Shown piece by piece: positions 35,142 through 43,752 of a DNA stretch of 64,000 nt. The DNA is from Novosphingobium percolationis (lineage in GTDB: Bacteria > Pseudomonadota > Alphaproteobacteria > Sphingomonadales > Sphingomonadaceae), in the NCBI RefSeq assembly GCF_020179425.1, contig NZ_JAILYM010000006.1:62001-126000 (forward strand), read 5' to 3'. The notes beneath the pieces were generated by a model. That model was not told where the DNA came from, searched no databases, and worked only from the letters and a program-made list of their open reading frames with translations. The position numbers and the translations under genes are program-made. Within the stretch, counting starts at the first letter, position 1. The number at the start of each line of letters is the position of its first letter.

Positions 35142-35695
35142 GCCGTCACCTTGCCGAAAGCCATGATCTGCGCGGCCTGCGCTTCGATCGCGCCTGCGAT
35201 GTCACTGTCAGCCAGCGCGCCGTCTGCGCCGAACGGGCGCTGCACCACCGTATTGACCGCGATGCCCAGCGGCGTCGGCCAGCCGCGCATGGCGTGGACG
35301 ATGCCGCGCAGCGCAGCGAGCGTCACGCCCGTTGCCTGCCAGCCCGCCGCGCTGACGATGAGGCCGACCGGACGACCGTGGAAATAGGACCGTGCGTCCT
35401 GTCGCAGATCTTCCAGCAGGTCGATCGCGTTCTTGACGAGGCCGGAAACCCCGCCGTGGTAGCCGGGCGAGCCGATCACCAGCGCGTCGCAGGTGCGCAC
35501 GGCTTCGACCAGCCGGGTTTCCTCCGGCGTGCGTTGCGCGCCTTGCGGGTCGAAGTGGGGCAGCGCCGCCAGCGTCGATCCGCCGAACAACTCCGTCTGC
35601 GCACCCGCCCGCGCGCACGCTTCCAGCACCGCGCCGACGAGGCGTTCGGTGCTGGAGCCTTCGCGCAGGGTGCCGCCGATACCGACGACCTTCAT
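35138..35695 (-). CDS. NADPH-dependent FMN reductase
   Basis: 185 residues, flavodoxin-like fold of the SsuE/MsuE group. N-terminal phosphate-binding VVGIGGTLREGSSTERL, and the FMN motif VIGSPGYHGGVSGLVKNAID. The start at 35695 shares one base with the stop of the LLM monooxygenase gene (TGATG), so the two are translated together. This pairing is typical of two-component FMN monooxygenases, in which this enzyme supplies reduced FMN. Confidence 0.88.
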   Translation of the reverse strand: MKVVGIGGTLREGSSTERLVGAVLEACARAGAQTELFGGSTLAALPHFDPQGAQRTPEETRLVEAVRTCDALVIGSPGYHGGVSGLVKNAIDLLEDLRQDARSYFHGRPVGLIVSAAGWQATGVTLAALRGIVHAMRGWPTPLGIAVNTVVQRPFGADGALADSDIAGAIEAQAAQIMAFGKVTA

Positions 35696-36798
35696 CACAG
35701 GCCCTTCAGCGCCGGGATCACCTTTTCGCCCATCAGGCGCAGGGTCTGGTCGCCAAGGCGCAGGCGTTCGTCGGTCAGCGGGCCGGTGGTGGTGCCGCAC
35801 AGCACGTTGCCGATGCCGAGTTCCGCATAGGGCCGCAGGTGTTCGATCACCGTTTCGGGCGAGCCATAGAGGCACCAGGTGCCGATCCAGTCCTCGGTCA
35901 GCGCATTGGGCGTGCGGTCGGTCTTGGTGTTGGCCTCGTTGCTTTCGGCGCGGGCGTTGAATTCGGCTTCGCGCTCGACGGCGGCCTGATAGGACTTGAG
36001 GATCACTTCCAGTTCCTCGCGCGCCTGTTCGTCGGTTTCGGCGACATGGACCGCCTGATAGGTGTGCGTGGTCCACGACAGCGCGTCCTTGACCACCGTA
36101 TCGCTGTGCCCGGCTTCGAGTAGCATGCCCTTGTAGATATCGAAGTACTTCTTGACGTGGGTGAAGGGCTCGGTGCCGCCGATCTTGGGCGGGGTGAAGG
36201 CCGGGATGAACGCGGGCCAGCCGTTGACGGCGGCGCGCCGCGCGCTGGCTTCCTTCATCGCCACCGGCATCAGGCGCGCGTGGTTCTCGCCATAGGGGGC
36301 AGGGGTGATGCGCTGCAGCACGCGGCCCTGGTACGGCCCGTTGTCGATTACCACGGCGGGATCGTCCATGCGCTTGGCCCACAGGTCCTCGGCAATGGCG
36401 AGGTTCTTGTCGGCGAGGGGGCCAGCGTCACGGTAATCGACGTTGAAGCCGATCATTTCTTCCGGCGTGGTGCCCGAGCCGACGCCGACCAGCAGCTTGC
36501 CGCGCGTCAGGTGGTCCAGCACGTTGACCCGCTCGGTGAAGCGCACGGGGTGGTGCAGCGGCACCGACACCACCGAAAAGCCGAAGTGCATGTCGGGCAG
36601 GCGCGCGGCGAGGTAGCCGGCCAGGATGAAGCTGTCGCTGGCCACCGGCATGTAACCGTTGAAGTGGTGGTCGGGCAGGAACACCGCTTCGAAGCCGCTC
36701 TGCGCGGCGAGCGTGGCGTGATCGACGAGATCGGTGATCAGGCGGCCATCTTCGGCCGGGCTCATCGAACGAGCGTTCAGGAACACGGAAAAGCGCAT
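35695..36798 (-). CDS. LLM-class flavin-dependent monooxygenase
   Basis: 367 residues, luciferase-like TIM barrel: EAVFLPDHHFNGYM, FGFSVVSVPLHHPVRFTERV, LDHLTRGKLLVGVGSGTTPEEM. A long helical insertion lies near 250-290 and the C terminus has LYGSPETVIEHLRPYAELG. It probably uses FMNH2 from the next gene to oxygenate an organic substrate. It is the first gene of the three-gene operon. An operator-like palindrome lies 80 bp upstream, shared with the divergent TetR gene. The substrate is inferred to be a glycoside or its aglycone from context only. Confidence 0.87.
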   Translation of the reverse strand: MRFSVFLNARSMSPAEDGRLITDLVDHATLAAQSGFEAVFLPDHHFNGYMPVASDSFILAGYLAARLPDMHFGFSVVSVPLHHPVRFTERVNVLDHLTRGKLLVGVGSGTTPEEMIGFNVDYRDAGPLADKNLAIAEDLWAKRMDDPAVVIDNGPYQGRVLQRITPAPYGENHARLMPVAMKEASARRAAVNGWPAFIPAFTPPKIGGTEPFTHVKKYFDIYKGMLLEAGHSDTVVKDALSWTTHTYQAVHVAETDEQAREELEVILKSYQAAVEREAEFNARAESNEANTKTDRTPNALTEDWIGTWCLYGSPETVIEHLRPYAELGIGNVLCGTTTGPLTDERLRLGDQTLRLMGEKVIPALKGL

Positions 36799-36878
36799 CG
36801 ATTCCTCCCCACGGGTGTCTTGGAAGGGCCTTGCCCGGCGGCATGAAACATGCTCCTGCGGGTGGCCGTCACAAACGG

Positions 36879-36901
36879 AATTAGAACGACTATTCTGATT
36901 T
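36879..36901. promoter_or_regulatory. 23-bp operator-like site, copy A
   Basis: Starts AATTAGAACGAC and ends ATTCTGATTT. Imperfect palindrome AATxAGAA-N6-TTCTxATT in an otherwise GC-rich setting. It lies between the divergent LLM operon and the TetR gene and is shared with sites at 41214, 41356 and 49363. Confidence 0.75.
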
Positions 36902-36959
36902 GTCCATCGCTAAATGGGCGATGTTGACGCAGCGGTGTCGCACCGGCAAAGGATTTCGC

Positions 36960-37628
36960 ATGACCAAGGATGCCAAGACAGCGGATCGCGGCCTCGCCAC
37001 GACCGTTCGCGCACCACAGCAGGGCCGCAGCAAGGCGAGTTACGAACGCATGCTGGCGGCGGCGGAGGAATTGCTCGCCAGCCGCGGCTCGGACGAGTTC
37101 ACGCTCAACGAAGTGAGCAAGACGGGCAAGGTCTCGATCGGTTCGATCTACTGCCGCTTCGACAGCAAGGATTCGCTGATCCACGCCGTGCAATTCCGCG
37201 TGCTGGAGCGTGTGAACGAGGAGATGCTGGCTCAAATCGCGGCCGCGCGCGAAAATGCCCAGGGGCTGCCCGAACTGGTCCGGTTGCTGGTGGATGCCGT
37301 GGCCGAGACCTTGCGCAAGCATGCCGCGCTGATGCGTCCGCTGATGCTGCGCGCGAGTTCCGACCCGGTGATCGCGCAGACCGGCAAGCAGTTCTATGCC
37401 GAATCCGCTGATGCCTTCTGCACCGCGATCCTCGCCCACCGCGATGAGATCCGGCAGGAAGACCCCGTGCGCGCCACGGACTCCGCCTTCCGCATCCTCT
37501 ATGCCCCGTTTGCGCGCCATCTCGGCTTCGGCTCCGCGATCGAGGCGGCGTGGGAAGGCGACTGGGTCGTGCTCAAGGAGGATATCTCCCGCATGATTGC
37601 CGCCTTCCTGCTATCGCCGTCGCGCTGA
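36960..37628 (+). CDS. TetR/AcrR family transcriptional regulator
   Basis: 222 residues from the ATG at 36960 (AAAGGA ribosome site); an ATG at 36900 is less likely because it overlaps the operator end. The helix-turn-helix is at about 45-70 (FTLNEVSKTGKVSIGSIYCR, then FDSKDSLIHAV), and a C-terminal ligand-binding helical domain follows. It is divergent from the LLM monooxygenase operon with operator copy A between them, so self-regulation is expected. It is the best candidate to control all four operator copies. Confidence 0.88.
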   Translation: MTKDAKTADRGLATTVRAPQQGRSKASYERMLAAAEELLASRGSDEFTLNEVSKTGKVSIGSIYCRFDSKDSLIHAVQFRVLERVNEEMLAQIAAARENAQGLPELVRLLVDAVAETLRKHAALMRPLMLRASSDPVIAQTGKQFYAESADAFCTAILAHRDEIRQEDPVRATDSAFRILYAPFARHLGFGSAIEAAWEGDWVVLKEDISRMIAAFLLSPSR

Positions 37629-37629
37629 C

Positions 37630-38019
37630 TTATGCGAATGTCACCTGCTTCTCGTCGGTGTTGAACGACGGGAAGGGCAGGTAGGAAACGCGCAGCTTCT
37701 GGACGAGGCCGAGCGTGTGTTCACCCTTGGGGAAGCCGCCGTCGCGCGCCACGATGATCGTCGCGGGCGTGCCGAACGGCCAGCGCCGGTCATAGGCGCT
37801 TTCCATCTCGTCGAGCGAGATCGGCCCCTGACCTTCGTCGAAACGCACGGCCTCGCGCGGGAGCGCCTCGCCATCGATCGAGACGTTCAACTCCTCGATC
37901 ATCGACAGGCCCAGCCCGCGATAATAGCCGAGCTTGGATTCGAAGGCGAAGCCGGTGGGCGCGTCGGCGGGGCCGGTGTTGCGCAGGGTGGCGGGGTCGA
38001 TGATGTACTTGTCGAACAT
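37630..38019 (-). CDS. C-glycoside deglycosidase beta subunit (DUF6379 family)
   Basis: 129 residues from the Met of MFDKYIIDPATLRNTG (TGATG overlap with the esterase-like gene). Conserved family features are the MFDKYII start, the block TGFAFESKLGYYRGLGLSMI followed by EELNVSIDG, RRWPFGTPATIIVARDGGFP, and the end LRVSYLPFPSF. In characterised enzymes (CarB, DfgB and DgpC types) this small subunit joins a TIM-barrel alpha subunit to cleave the C-C bond of 3-oxo C-glycosides. The alpha homologue is two genes upstream in this operon. Cytoplasmic. Confidence 0.82.
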   Translation of the reverse strand: MFDKYIIDPATLRNTGPADAPTGFAFESKLGYYRGLGLSMIEELNVSIDGEALPREAVRFDEGQGPISLDEMESAYDRRWPFGTPATIIVARDGGFPKGEHTLGLVQKLRVSYLPFPSFNTDEKQVTFA

Positions 38020-38936
38020 CAGTTCTTGTCCTTGATCACGCCGCGAACCTTGAGCCATTCGAGCATCAGGTCGGGCCAGTGGGAGGTGGTGTCAGCGGCG
38101 TTGCCAAGGCCGAAGCCGTGGCCGCCGTGGTCGAACAGGTGGAATTCGATCGGCTTGCCCGCCTCGCGATAGCTGTCGATGAGCGCGGTCTGGCCGCCCG
38201 CCATGCCGATTAGGAAATCGTCGGCGGCAATCGCCACGAACATCGGCGGCGCATTATCGGGCACCACCATCGGTCGCATGTTGGGATAGATCGGCGCGAC
38301 GAAGACCGGCATGTCGGCCCCGGCGTGTTCCACCACGCTGCGGGTCAGGAACCCGCCTGCGGAAAAGCCCATGAAGCCGATCCGCGCGGGGTCGATACCG
38401 TATTCGCTCGCATGGGCGCGCACGTGGCGCAGCGCGGCCAGCCCATCGGCCAACGCTTCGGGCGGGGTATCCTCGGGCGGGCCAAAGCCGACCTTCTCGC
38501 CCCGGATCGCCGCCGTCAACTTGTCCGCGAACTCAGGCTGCGAGGCCGGAGTCGGCAGGACGCGATACTTCAGCACGAATGCTGCAACACCGTGGTTGGC
38601 GAACCAGCGCGCGACGTTCCAGCCTTCCTTCTCGATGGCGAGGCCGAGGAACCCGCCGCCCGGCGCGACGATCACTGCCGCGCCGGTCCCGCGCCCTACC
38701 GGAAGGAAGGGCGTCAGCGTGGGCCGCGTGACGTTGCGCACGGCGAGTTGCCCCGCATCGGTGTGCCAGATCTCGCGATCCGGTCCCGGCGTTGCCGTCG
38801 GCAGCGCGACGGCGCCGGGCTGGGCAGGGGCCGCCACCGTATCACGCGCGATCTCGGGCATTCCGGATTGCGCTACGGCCGGGGCGGCAAGCCCCAGCGC
38901 GCAACCCGCCAGCAAGAGGCCTAGCGCCGGCTTCAT
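38019..38936 (-). CDS. Exported alpha/beta hydrolase, esterase type
   Basis: 305 residues with a signal peptide (LGLLLAGCALGLAAPAVAQ). The fold is an acetylxylan-esterase-like hydrolase: oxyanion segment VAPGGGFLG, nucleophile GFMGFSAGGF (Ser 192), Asp 240 in AIAADDF, and His 273 in DHGGHGFG, all present. The start overlaps the stop of the CGD alpha gene (ATGA) and its stop overlaps the start of the beta gene. It is thus embedded between the two deglycosidase subunits and is predicted to remove acyl groups from glycosides in the periplasm before import. Confidence 0.83.
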   Translation of the reverse strand: MKPALGLLLAGCALGLAAPAVAQSGMPEIARDTVAAPAQPGAVALPTATPGPDREIWHTDAGQLAVRNVTRPTLTPFLPVGRGTGAAVIVAPGGGFLGLAIEKEGWNVARWFANHGVAAFVLKYRVLPTPASQPEFADKLTAAIRGEKVGFGPPEDTPPEALADGLAALRHVRAHASEYGIDPARIGFMGFSAGGFLTRSVVEHAGADMPVFVAPIYPNMRPMVVPDNAPPMFVAIAADDFLIGMAGGQTALIDSYREAGKPIEFHLFDHGGHGFGLGNAADTTSHWPDLMLEWLKVRGVIKDKN

Positions 38937-39949
38937 GCCGCAGACGCCGCGCCGAAGCGGGCTTCGGCTTGCGCGATCAGGCGCTCGAACATCACGTGCT
39001 GGCGGCGGACCTGCTCGCGGCTGTCCACCTCCATCACGTCCTGAATCCAGCGGTTGCCTTCGTATTCGCTCGAAAGCGTGCCTTCCCAGCCGCACTTGAC
39101 CAGTTCGGGGATCACTTCGTCATAAGCGATCGACGGATCGGTGCAGTCCGCGTTCATTTCATAGAACTTGGCCTGGATGTGGCGGAAATAGGGGGCGTAG
39201 TCGCCGATCCGCCTGGGGTTGGCATAAGGCGCGTGGCGCAGGGTCTCAGCCATGGCGACCTCGGCCTTGTTGCCGCCCATCTTCACCGCGACTTCGTAGA
39301 TCGTGTACTCGGACATGATCTTGGCCTCGTGGCTGTCGACGATGAACTGCGCGATCTCGGGCCGTGCGCCCTGCCGCTCGAAGCGGGCGCGGAACGCGGG
39401 CGGGTAGTGCTTCATGAAGATGCCCATGTCGGGCAGGATGCCGAGGTGCTTCGTGCCCAACCGATCCGCTTCGTCGATCGTGCGCAGGATCCACGCGTGT
39501 TCGAGATGCCACGGCGCATGGACTTCCACGCCCATGTGTACGTCCAGCTCTTCGGCATAAGGCACGCAGCGGCCGAGGATGTCGGGCCGGACGAACACCA
39601 GCACGCGCATGTTCCTGATGCCGAGCCGGTTGCACAGCACCAGATCGCGGCGGATGCTTTCGACCTGTTCGTCGTCGGTCATCGGCCGGTCCTTGCGGAC
39701 CTTGGTGTCGAGGAACATGTCATAGGCGGTGAAGTGCGCGCCGTGGCGGGCCAACATCGCCTTCCATTCCTCGACCTGCGCATCCGACAGGTGGGGGAAG
39801 GTGGGCATGTTCTGTTCGGGCAGGATCTCGATGCCGTTGGCGCCGATGGACGTGGCGAAGGACACGCAGTCCTCCACGTTCATCTGGCAGAGGAACAGCT
39901 CTTCCTGGAAGCTGTAGAGGCTGACGCCCCGCTTGATCTTGGATGTCAT
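38933..39949 (-). CDS. Sugar-phosphate isomerase/epimerase-like CGD alpha subunit
   Basis: 338 residues, xylose-isomerase-like TIM barrel. Probable metal ligands at the barrel mouth are Glu 142 (GVEVHAP), Asp 174 (GILPDMGIF), His 257 (FRHIQAKFYEM) and Glu 295 (SSEYEGN). Size and residues fit the alpha subunit of C-glycoside deglycosidases (CarC, DfgA and DgpB types), which abstracts a proton from the 3-oxo sugar and releases the aglycone. The matching DUF6379 beta subunit is in the same operon. Related barrels also act on 3-keto O-glycosides, so C- versus O-glycosides is not settled. Confidence 0.78.
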   Translation of the reverse strand: MTSKIKRGVSLYSFQEELFLCQMNVEDCVSFATSIGANGIEILPEQNMPTFPHLSDAQVEEWKAMLARHGAHFTAYDMFLDTKVRKDRPMTDDEQVESIRRDLVLCNRLGIRNMRVLVFVRPDILGRCVPYAEELDVHMGVEVHAPWHLEHAWILRTIDEADRLGTKHLGILPDMGIFMKHYPPAFRARFERQGARPEIAQFIVDSHEAKIMSEYTIYEVAVKMGGNKAEVAMAETLRHAPYANPRRIGDYAPYFRHIQAKFYEMNADCTDPSIAYDEVIPELVKCGWEGTLSSEYEGNRWIQDVMEVDSREQVRRQHVMFERLIAQAEARFGAASAA

Positions 39950-39958
39950 GGTTGAAGC

Positions 39959-41179
39959 TCAGGCTCCGGCTTGAAGGGTGGCCGCGTCCGAGGGGCGCGG
40001 CGCGAAAAGGAAGAAGGCGAAGGCCGCGACGACGAGGCCGAGCAGCCCGGCGACGAGAAAGGCACCCTGCATCGTGCCGGTGGCCTGACGGATCAGGCTG
40101 ACCAGCAGCGGCGAGGAGAACTGGCCGAAGAAGAAGCACGCGGTCCACACGCCCATGCCGCGTCCGCGGTGTTCGAACGGCAGCTTGGATTGGGCGAGCG
40201 CGATCAGCGTCGGCACGGCCATGCCCGCCCCGGTCTGCTGGATCGCCATGGCCGCGACCATCCAGCGCCAGTCGTGGGCAAAGCCGATCAGCGTCAGGCC
40301 AGTGCCGATCAGCGCGAGGAACACGGTCAGCTGGAAGCGCGAGCCGAGCTTGCCGGTGGCCCAGAACACCACCGCGCCGACGATCACGAACAGGCTGGGC
40401 AGGGTGGTCAGGCGACCGATCTCGCCCGAATCCTGCACGCCCAGCTCCTGCCAGACGATCCCGCCATTGATGATGAACACGTAGTAGAGCGAGGCACCGA
40501 ACAGCGTGATCGCGGCATAGCCCAGGACGTTCTTCCACGGGAAGGGTGTCTTCGTTTCCTCGCCGATGCCGAGCATCTTGCGTACGTTGGCATCGCTCTG
40601 CGGTTCGAACAGGAACAGCCACATGGCGATGAAGATGGGAAATCCCACGGCGTAGATCAGGAAGATCGCGTTCCAGCGCATCGCCGTCAGGTAGCCGGAA
40701 GCGAAGATCACCGCGCTGCCCAGGAACGGCCCGGCGATGCCCTGGATCGACAGCCAGCGGTGGCGCCCGGCCTCGTCCCAATAGTCGCCGATCAGCGTGT
40801 TGAGCGTGGTCAGAATCGCCGCTTCCGACACCCCCAGCAGCAGGCGCGAGGCATAGATCGCATCGAGGTTGTCGAGAAAGAACGGCGCCGCGCCGAAGAA
40901 GCCGTAGGTCAGCGTCGAGGCCAGCAGCAGCTTGCGGCGGCCGTACTTGTCCACCAGCAGCCCGGCGAACATCGCCAGCAGCGCAATCGTCAGCCCGGGG
41001 GCCGAAACCATCGCCGGCACCTTGACCATGGCGGCGGGATCATCGTGGAAATGGGCGATGATCGCGGGCACCGCCGGGAACATCGAAACGATCGCGATGA
41101 TCGGCAGGAACCCCGCCACGACCACGATCAAACCTTGCACCGGCCCTGGCCGACGGTCGCCTGTTGTGCTGGCGGACAT
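39959..41179 (-). CDS. MFS transporter, first gene of the deglycosidase operon
   Basis: 406 residues, twelve predicted membrane segments. The MFS loop motif is GLLVDKYGRRKLLLAS and the mid-loop motif is IQGIAGPFLGSAV. ATG at 41179 with GGGAGAG upstream; an upstream Met at 41227 overlaps the operator and is unlikely. It lies 9 bp before the CGD alpha gene, making an operon of permease, alpha subunit, esterase and beta subunit. Probable inner-membrane importer of the glycoside or its 3-oxo form. Confidence 0.87.
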   Translation of the reverse strand: MSASTTGDRRPGPVQGLIVVVAGFLPIIAIVSMFPAVPAIIAHFHDDPAAMVKVPAMVSAPGLTIALLAMFAGLLVDKYGRRKLLLASTLTYGFFGAAPFFLDNLDAIYASRLLLGVSEAAILTTLNTLIGDYWDEAGRHRWLSIQGIAGPFLGSAVIFASGYLTAMRWNAIFLIYAVGFPIFIAMWLFLFEPQSDANVRKMLGIGEETKTPFPWKNVLGYAAITLFGASLYYVFIINGGIVWQELGVQDSGEIGRLTTLPSLFVIVGAVVFWATGKLGSRFQLTVFLALIGTGLTLIGFAHDWRWMVAAMAIQQTGAGMAVPTLIALAQSKLPFEHRGRGMGVWTACFFFGQFSSPLLVSLIRQATGTMQGAFLVAGLLGLVVAAFAFFLFAPRPSDAATLQAGA

Positions 41180-41213
41180 TGATCTCTCCCGGGAATCGCA
41201 TTGACGTCGATCA

Positions 41214-41236
41214 AATTGGAACGACAATTCTGGTTT
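41214..41236. promoter_or_regulatory. 23-bp operator-like site, copy B
   Basis: Starts AATTGGAACGAC and ends ATTCTGGTTT. It lies 35 bp upstream of the MFS start, so it probably overlaps the promoter of the deglycosidase operon. Closest to copy A in the central GAACGAC. Confidence 0.75.
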
Positions 41237-41355
41237 GTGCTATCGTCCCGCTTCCGGGCGCTGTCAAGCGCGGTTTCGCGTGCGTTTATGGCCCTGCACC
41301 AAACCTTATGCTGCGCAAAATCGAGTCCGGCTTGACGCGGAATCGCGCTCGCCAT

Positions 41356-41378
41356 AATTAGAACCAGCATTTTGATTT
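41356..41378. promoter_or_regulatory. 23-bp operator-like site, copy C
   Basis: Starts AATTAGAACCAG and ends ATTTTGATTT. It lies 49 bp upstream of the TonB receptor start, on the other side of the 247-bp divergent region from copy B. Two sites about 142 bp apart (midpoint to midpoint) could allow control of both directions. Confidence 0.75.
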
Positions 41379-41426
41379 TAGAAGCGCCGGCAAGTGATTC
41401 GGCGCTCGTACTCGGGGAGGAATGCA

Positions 41427-43685
41427 ATGAACCGCAGCTTTGCAGCGGCGCTGATGATCGGCGCCAGCATGTACGCCCTGCCGCACGCCGCAATGGCGCA
41501 AGGCGCGGCGCAGGACGCGAATTCCGCGTCCGAGGATGGCCTGAAGGAAATCATCGTCACCGCGACCCGCGCCGAAACCTCGGCGCAGAAGACCGCCGTG
41601 GCGCTTACCGTCTACACCGGCGCGGACCTTGCCGAAAAGGGCATCGCCACCGTGCAGGCGCTCTCGGCGATCGACCCCAGCGTCAACGTCACCAGCAGCA
41701 CTGGCGCCGCTTACGTCGCGGTGCGTGGCGTCGCCTCGACCGACGTGACCGAAGTGGGCGATCCCTCGGTGCCGATCGCGCGCGACGGCTTCTACACCAA
41801 CCGCTCGTTCTCCATCGGCACCTCGATGTACGATCTGGCGCGCGTCGAAGTGCTGAAGGGGCCGCAAGGCACCCTCAACGGTCGCAACTCGACCGGCGGC
41901 CTCGTGTCGATCATCACCAACCGCCCGGGCAAGGAAGCGGGGACGTTCGGTTCGATCGAAGTCGGCAACTATCAGGCGCTGAACGTCGAAGCGGGCGCGA
42001 ACGTGCCTGTCAACGATCGCCTGCAGTTCCGCATTTCGGGCACGCACCGCCAGCACGACGGCTATCGCAAGCTGACCGGCATCAACGATCGCGGTGATGA
42101 CGACAACACCACCTCGGGCCGCATCCAGGTCGCTGCGCAGCCCGTCGACGGGCTGAAGCTCTGGGCGTCGTACCAGCACGACGACGTCCACGCGGTGGGC
42201 GACGTGGCGATGACTTCGGCGTTGCGCACGCGCCCCGATTTCGGCGACGGCAAGTCCTTCCCGAACACCACTACCACGTTCAACCGCCTCAAGGGCGACC
42301 GCGTGCGTTGGGAAGCGAGCTACGACAGTCTGCCGGGCGATCTGACGCTGACCTACGCTGGTGGTTACGACCACCAGACCTGGCGCCATCAGCTTGACGC
42401 GACGGGTCCGGTCTATCCGGCGATCCGCCAGTTCCGCCAGGGTGAAGACCCGCGCACCTGGAACCACGAAGTCCGCATCAACAACGACGCCAACAGCGCG
42501 CTGTTCTTCCAGGCCGGTTACTTCCACTTCCAGGAAGACAACACGGTTGATTCCGGCCTGTTCAACGTCGCGATGACGCCACCGTTCGGTCCGGATGGTC
42601 CGTTTGCCGACTACGATTTCTCGAACCAGTACGGCATCAAGTTCGACTACAAGATCAAGACGCGGTCGGATGCGGTGTTCGGGCAGCTTGCCTACAAGTT
42701 GACCGACCAGGTCAAGCTGACGCTGGGTGGCCGCTACACCTGGGACAAGAAGGAGCGCACCGGCAATGCGGTGCTGCTGCTTCCCGCGCTGGCGTTCCCG
42801 CTGTGCGGCATCGGCTTCCCGGCCGAAGGAACCTGCCCGCCGTTCCCGCTGACCACCGACGGCAAGGGCGAAATGAAGCACGGCGAGGCCACCTGGCACG
42901 CCGGCATCGACTACACGCCGTCGACCAATACGCTGCTCTATGCCAAGTACGATCGCGGCTACAAGGCGGGGGGCTTCAATTCTAACGGCAGCGGCGCTTC
43001 GGTGGACTATGCCCCTGAAAAGCTGGATTCGTTCGAGATTGGCAGCAAGAACCGCTTCCTCGGCAACCGCCTGCAGGTGAATGCGGCTGCGTTCTACTTC
43101 AACTACAAGGGCTATCAGGCGTCGCAGACCGCGTGCCCGACCTGCTCTTCGGGCATCTTCAACGTCGGCAGCGCCAAGATCTATGGCGCGGAAATCCAGA
43201 CCATCGCCCTGTTCGGTGAAGGTGGCCGCATCGACCTGAACGCTTCGTACCTGCACACCAAGTTCGGCAAGGACGACAACGGCAATGACATCGTGGTGGT
43301 GGATGGCGCCAACCCGCCCAACCCGTTCGACATCACCGGCAACCGCCTGCCCAACGCGCCGAGCCTGTCGATCGCGGGCGGCATCGAATATGCCTTCCCG
43401 GTGGGCAGCGGCAAGCTGACGCCACGCATCGACGGCAAGTACAGCTCGATGTTCTACTACTCGGTGTTCAACACCAGCGACACGCAGAGCCGTGCGTATG
43501 CCACGGGTAACGCCTCGCTGACCTACGAGCCGGAAAGCGGTCAGTGGTCGGTGACCGCGTTCGTGCGCAACTTCACCGACGAGGTCGTGCTCGCCAACGC
43601 GCAGCGCAATTTCGTGTCGGGCCTGAACACCTACCAGTTCCAGCCCCCGCGCACCTGGGGCGTGCGCTTCGGCTGGAAGATCTGA
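41427..43685 (+). CDS. TonB-dependent outer-membrane receptor
   Basis: 752 residues, ATG with GGGAGGAA upstream. A signal peptide ends in AAMAQ. A TonB-box-like DGLKEIIVTATRAE near residues 41-54 is followed by the plug (about 55-170, ARVEVLKGPQGTLNGRNSTG) and a 22-strand barrel ending in the aromatic RTWGVRFGWKI. Sphingomonad receptors of this type import glycosides, aromatics or siderophores. It is divergent from the deglycosidase operon and has operator copy C upstream, so it is probably the outer-membrane door of the pathway. A strong terminator follows. Confidence 0.92.
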   Translation: MNRSFAAALMIGASMYALPHAAMAQGAAQDANSASEDGLKEIIVTATRAETSAQKTAVALTVYTGADLAEKGIATVQALSAIDPSVNVTSSTGAAYVAVRGVASTDVTEVGDPSVPIARDGFYTNRSFSIGTSMYDLARVEVLKGPQGTLNGRNSTGGLVSIITNRPGKEAGTFGSIEVGNYQALNVEAGANVPVNDRLQFRISGTHRQHDGYRKLTGINDRGDDDNTTSGRIQVAAQPVDGLKLWASYQHDDVHAVGDVAMTSALRTRPDFGDGKSFPNTTTTFNRLKGDRVRWEASYDSLPGDLTLTYAGGYDHQTWRHQLDATGPVYPAIRQFRQGEDPRTWNHEVRINNDANSALFFQAGYFHFQEDNTVDSGLFNVAMTPPFGPDGPFADYDFSNQYGIKFDYKIKTRSDAVFGQLAYKLTDQVKLTLGGRYTWDKKERTGNAVLLLPALAFPLCGIGFPAEGTCPPFPLTTDGKGEMKHGEATWHAGIDYTPSTNTLLYAKYDRGYKAGGFNSNGSGASVDYAPEKLDSFEIGSKNRFLGNRLQVNAAAFYFNYKGYQASQTACPTCSSGIFNVGSAKIYGAEIQTIALFGEGGRIDLNASYLHTKFGKDDNGNDIVVVDGANPPNPFDITGNRLPNAPSLSIAGGIEYAFPVGSGKLTPRIDGKYSSMFYYSVFNTSDTQSRAYATGNASLTYEPESGQWSVTAFVRNFTDEVVLANAQRNFVSGLNTYQFQPPRTWGVRFGWKI

Positions 43686-43704
43686 TCGCAAATCTCTCCT
43701 GAAT

Positions 43705-43741
43705 CGGCGCCGGTCCCATCGAGGATCGGCGCCGTCTTTTT
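43705..43741 (+). terminator. Intrinsic terminator after the TonB receptor
   Basis: 12-bp stem: CGGCGCCGGTCC (43705-43716) pairs with GGATCGGCGCCG (43723-43734), one G-T pair, 6-nt loop CATCGA, followed by TCTTTTT. Confidence 0.88.
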
Positions 43742-43752
43742 CGAAAGCCTTC

